From the NCBI GenBank assembly GCA_038373885.1, contig JAWZYV010015837.1:62001-126000 (forward strand): DNA of 64,000 nucleotides. The letters run 5' to 3'. The position numbers were made by a program, and so were the translations under genes. Positions 59,768 through 64,000 of this stretch are shown here, one piece after another (position 1 is the first letter of the stretch; every line of letters starts with the position of its first letter). Below the pieces are notes generated by a model, which had not been told where the DNA came from, made no database searches, and saw nothing but the letters and a program-made list of their open reading frames with translations. The DNA comes from Cheiracanthium punctorium. Its lineage: Eukaryota > Arthropoda > Arachnida > Araneae > Cheiracanthiidae.

Positions 59768-60425
59768 TACCTGACTCACTGATTCACTGAGTCTCCAAAA
59801 ATTCCAGGGGACTACCCCAAGATAAAACTTTTACAAGCATTAATCCATCCAAAAAGATTAAAAAGTTAAGCACAAAAAGCGCAATAACATTTACACCGCT
59901 TGTACGATCCGATTCAAATTTTTCATAATTATGTATAAAAATATGGAAAACAATCTGCGCTACATTGAAAATCTGAAAATCCACCCATTTCTCAGTTTTT
60001 AAAACGTCTTTTATCTACTCTCAGCTACATTTTATTCCAGAATAAAAAAAAAAAGTTTATCATTTAGATGACAAAATTACGAGATGCAGGTGACATTTAC
60101 GTCATACTGAAGTCACGTTTATCAGGCTTTGAAGGGAAAATTGCGATTCCAATTCGTTGAAAATAGTTTTTCCGGATTACACAGTTATGTATATTTTCTC
60201 CTCTCCATGGAGCATTGATATAAGAGTTGTTCCCTCAAAACAAAATCGTTTGAATGCGAACAGTTTCTGCACGTTTCCAGAACAGCATGAAATTCGATTT
60301 GGGTGTATAATAAAAATTGAATATGGAGTTGTTTATTTTAAGTGAACGGAAATTAAATATACTGAGTGTAGACATATTTTTGACAAATGTATTTTTTAGT
60401 GTTCGATGTAATTGTTTCCACAACG
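59768..60425 (+). repeat. unclassified dispersed repeat, copy B (copy A at 8430-9060)
   Basis: Starts TGACTCACTGATTCACTGAG and matches copy A through AAATTTTTCATAAT, TTTACGTCATACTGAAGTCA, TTATCAGGCTTT, GAACAGTTTCTGC and GAGTGTAGACATATTTTTG. Both copies have the same orientation and length (about 640 bp). No protein motif is seen in either. Confidence 0.65.
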
Positions 60426-61733
60426 GGCTTTATCTTCTAGTTTAAATGTATAATAAAATATTAAACATCTATGAAACATACATATTGATAAATATTTCAG
60501 GTATAAATTTTACGAATTACATAATAATGTCATTAAATAAACGTAAAATAGCGAATGCAAAATCATAAAAATAATAATAACGACCTTTTCTTTAAATTCT
60601 TAATTTATTTTAAATTATTTAAAAAGTTTGAATTTAAATTCTTCAAAAAAGTTTTACTTATGAATTTATGTTATGAAGCGCAAAAGTTAGGAAATTGTTT
60701 AGCTAATTAGCATCAAACAAACAAATAATAAATGAAAAATTAGCTGAATCTAATGATTATTTAAATTTAATTGTTTTTAACAAATCAGTTCTAGAAAATT
60801 TACATAAAAATAAGGCTTTCATTAGAACATTAGTATGATTATGAACGTAATGAAAAAACGATTACAACCTCATTATGAAAATGTTAACGACGGTGAGTAA
60901 TAAAATTTCAATAGTAAACAAGGAAAAGAAAGAGTAATTGCATTTTTATATTTTTGTTGTTCGGCTACTTTGGAGTAGGTTTCGCTTTCAGACAAAGGCG
61001 ACAAAACCAAAGTAATTATTCTTTTAAATAATTAATGCTCTGTCTTTATCGATTTGCTATTAACGGTCTTGTGCTACGCTATTAATTAACAAGCAGCAAG
61101 TTAGCATGTGACATGCTTGCTGAAGCGTTTTTCAATACAGAAACAAAACAATGGCTTAATATGTAACTAAGAAAGTTACAAATCACTTCTTTATTTTATT
61201 TACAATATTCCCTTTCCTGTAACAATTTTGATATTATGTTTGAAGTACTTCGCTTTGGTCCGAATTAAAAAAATAATATTAGTTTGTATTATTTTGTATA
61301 AGGAAACTTTTATAGTTTTCCATGAGTGCGTCTATTTTAAGTAATAATAAATATTTTTATGAGGATTATGTTACATTAAAACTCTACGAGGGAATGTTTC
61401 AGGACCATTAATTATTTTGGTAATGCGACGCACATGGGATATCACACAACATAAAAATAGAATGTTTGATTTAAATCAAGCTAATCTGTAAAGAATGCGA
61501 ATTATTAAGCAATAAACGCATTTTGTTTTCACTTTCGATACTCGGAACAGTCTATAGCTCAACCTATTAGACCTAATCCCTCCAAATTTTATATAGGGGA
61601 CTAATGACTAAAGGAAAGGAAGATTTTATGGAATAAACAGTCACTAAAAGGCTGAAACTTGCTATTAATGGCATAAAGTCGTGTTCTTTCATTGATACAG
61701 AGAATGTATGCGGATTGATACAGGGAATGTTTT
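60426..61733. other. AT-rich DNA, no recognised gene
   Basis: No motif-bearing frame and no repeat family recognised. Confidence 0.55.
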
Positions 61734-62925
61734 CAGAGTGTCCCAGAAAGGTGGTAACGGGTTTTAATTCTTTATCTATTAGAGATGAGTGGGCCGTGTA
61801 AATTGAAAAAAAAGTTCAAAATAAGGTAGGAAATGAGACTCCGTTAGAAAAAATTCCTCTTGTTAATTTTCAAAAAGTTTCACTTTTTTCATTTGTATTC
61901 GACCCCGTACAAAAACATTCTCAATTAGTAAAGTGTGCCCATACACTAATGAGGTGATGTACCAAATTTGAGCCTTTCATCATACAACGTCTCATACATA
62001 GTGTTGCGAAATAATAACTTAACTTGCTCCCGTATTGCATGCGCCGCCGTGAAACTAGTTTTGCAGCCATAGTAGCGGTCCTCCGATAATGGTAACCCTG
62101 TAGTCTTGGCGACAAACTCGGCGACTTGGCGACGGATTTGGCGACCTTGGCGACAAATGGCGGCTTCTAGAAAATTCATATCTCGAGACCGTATTTCAAT
62201 TTGAAGATAATTCCAGAAACTTCTCGGCAATCCTGGTGACGTCATCATCTCTATAAAAACGCTAGGATTTTTCTCCGGGGAGTTCAGTTGAGTGATAGAC
62301 TTTGGAGCGCACGGTTGATTCTGTTATTGTTATGTTAATGTTTCTTGTATTATTTTGAGCTGCGGGCCGTGGTATAAAGTGTTATATATATTTATATATT
62401 TTTTTTTGGTTACGGTGCTCATTGGACTGCTTTAAAAGTACATCCACTTGGCGATTTTCGTAACAATATCTTTAAAGAAAGATGATCGGGGACTATACGT
62501 GATTTTGAATCTAAACGTTTACTGCTCGAGTGCAAAAAATTACTTTGTTTTGTAATTTTTGTACGACCTCTGATATGCTATCATTCTACTTAGTTTTTTT
62601 TAGGGCCATCGGAAAGCGGTTTAACCCAGCTTTATATTTATCTTCATATCTCTGACACTTTTTCAGATATAGTTCTCAAATTTCGTATGTCCCCTCATGA
62701 GCGTATGAGTGTATGGGGCACATATTGCTAATTTGGAATTGCTTTCTTAGGGGGTCGTATGCAAATTTAAAAAGTGTAAATATTTGAAAATTAACGAGAA
62801 ATTTTTTTTCTTAACATAGTCTTATTTCCGACCTTATCTTGAACATTTTTTTTCAATTTACACTGTCCACTTATCTCTAATAGATAAAGAATTAAATCCT
62901 GTTAACTCGTTTTTGGGACATCCTG
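61734..62925. mobile_element. near-palindromic foldback element, copy 2, split by an LTR
   Basis: It starts CAGAGTGTCCCAGAAAGGTG and ends, in reverse complement, CAGGATGTCCCAAAAACGAG. It shares with copy 1 (54812-55533) the blocks GGTAAC.GG.TT.AATTCTTT, ATCTATTAGAGAT, ACTAATGAGGTGATGTAC, ATATCTTTAAA.AAAGATGAT and AAACGTTTACTGCT.GAGTG. TA follows the right end, and TT rather than TA precedes the left. Minus the 464-bp LTR insertion it is 728 bp, matching the 722 bp of copy 1. Confidence 0.82.
62002..62465 (+). mobile_element. solo LTR, copy 2, inserted in the foldback element
   Basis: 464 bp starting TGTTGCGAAATAA and ending GATTTTCGTAACA. It shares with copy 1 the TTGGCGAC motif (several copies at 62107-62150), TGACGTCATCATCTC, a TATA box CTATAAAAACG at 62251-62261, and GAGTGATAGACT about 30 bp after it. 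Flanking ATAG and ATAT could be a decayed 4-bp target duplication. No internal coding region is present. Confidence 0.75.
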
Positions 62926-62927
62926 TA

Positions 62928-64000
62928 TAGATTCTACATTTCTACACTATAGCAGAGTGGTTGCAGCGTTGATTAGTGAGAAAAAAAAGTAACACTCACT
63001 ATAGTAAAATGAAGCACATGTAATATTCAGATTATACTTTTATCGTCCTTCCTCATTTCACCCTCGTTTTTTTGGAGCAGGAATCCAACTATTTGTTGCC
63101 TCAGCATGGTTTTGAATCTTTCGCGGCATTACAGGCAAACTGTCAGATATATGTATAGAAGATACGAATCTATTATGTCTAAATCGCTACATTTTCACCA
63201 ATCAGAAATTTTTGGAACTACCCTTTACTTTCAGCTTAATGCCATTCAGGTTTTCACAATCTAGCTACAGATGCTTCCTAGTGGTCTCAATAAATGAAAT
63301 TTAGAAATGCTCCTTTAGTTTAAAGGTATATTATAACTTAACTTTGTATCTTCTATTTACAAAAGGGCATTTTATATTCCTTTCCAGTTTACCACACACA
63401 TTTGAGGTTTGATTCGAATCTCCTAAGTATTTACAACTCTGCGCATATGGCAGTAGAAAATAATTAACGCACACAACAGAAACATCAGTAATAATTTTAT
63501 ATACTTGATGGAAAGTTTACTCCTCTATTTTTTAGACGAACAAAGGCGGACGACGCTACGGTTAATTGCAATGTCGAATGCCATGCAACAACGATAATAA
63601 CAGACGTCGTCGTACGTGTTTAAAGAATAAGCCTCTGATTTCAAATGTAATTAGATATATCTCTTAACTCTCCTCATTAGTGGCTCACATTTATTCCATT
63701 AACAATTTATGAATGTACTACGTGTACTTGAAGTCGGATGATTTCAAAATTGCTCAGTAGTTAATGGGTTGCTAATTGTGTAAGGCTGACAGGGATTTGG
63801 AACTGGCAGCAGCAAAGGAATTATAATGAACTTCGTTTACAGTTTATGTGTGCTTTGTGGAAATTCAAGAAGTTTGAACAAAATAGTTTATGCATTTCGA
63901 ATCTTCTGATAAACTAGAGAGTGCTGTATTTTATTTAAAAAATTATATAGTTGAATGAAATAGTTTATAAGATTGTTTGTTTATGTGATTCATATTCAGA
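62928..64000. other. AT-rich DNA, no recognised gene
   Basis: A tRNA-like word, AGCAGAGTGGTTGCAGCG at 62952-62969, is suggestive of a SINE A box but has no B box downstream. Nothing else was identified. Confidence 0.5.

Noticed and set aside
61946..62248. 100-codon minus-strand open frame
   Set aside because: It runs antisense through the foldback arm and the solo LTR and has no recognisable motif.
62952..62969. tRNA-like A-box word AGCAGAGTGGTTGCAGCG
   Set aside because: No B box or tRNA fold follows, so it cannot be supported as a tRNA or SINE.

Overview
The window is a stretch of AT-rich eukaryotic nuclear DNA and contains no convincing protein-coding host gene. The best clue to the organism is an intact Tc1-type transposase at 42.8-43.8 kb. 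As I recall the family, it is very close to the 'Tcb1-like' transposases abundant in orb-weaver and cobweb spider genomes. tRNA-derived SINE copies, mariner relics of arthropod type and TA-flanked foldback elements fit the same picture. My call is an arthropod, most probably an araneomorph spider. This rests on family recognition, not on a database search.

Layout. 0-9.7 kb: AT-rich DNA with one tRNA-derived SINE (1.65-1.88 kb), a decayed mariner/IS630-like transposase relic (2.1-2.55 kb), an unclassified dispersed repeat (8.43-9.06 kb; second copy at 59.77-60.43 kb) and a diverged segmental duplication around it. 9.7-19 kb: a copy of a satellite-like foldback unit (10.7 kb), a large TA-type microsatellite (12.7-12.95 kb), a dispersed repeat (16.5 kb) and a second SINE family (18.1-18.5 kb). 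20-23.5 kb: two complete but internally deleted Tc1/mariner elements with clear terminal inverted repeats and TA target duplications. 23.5-36 kb: mostly featureless, apart from a strong hairpin at 24.8 kb and a CpG-rich patch at 26.4-26.7 kb, the best place to look for a gene start.

36.3-38.8 kb is a nested transposon cluster. A piggyBac-like (TTAA) element is interrupted by a 5'-truncated non-LTR retrotransposon with a 13-bp target duplication and an RNase H tail. Next to it lies a long-inverted-repeat element that carries its own GC-rich insertion. 42.66-44.07 kb is the intact Tc1 element: paired inverted repeats, TA duplication and an uninterrupted 346-residue DD34E transposase, so it may be young. 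46.6-50.4 kb holds a small MITE-like element, a third SINE, an IS630/mariner-like element with a broken transposase and a 190-bp palindrome. 51.6-52.0 kb has a tandem pair of the satellite-like unit beside another dispersed repeat.

53.8-64 kb has two solo LTRs of one retrotransposon family and two near-palindromic foldback elements of another family. One LTR is inserted inside one foldback element, which gives a relative age. Several short tandem and segmental duplications cluster at 57.2-59.1 kb. No rRNA, functional tRNA, CRISPR array or operon was found. The main biology visible is layered transposon history rather than a gene pathway.
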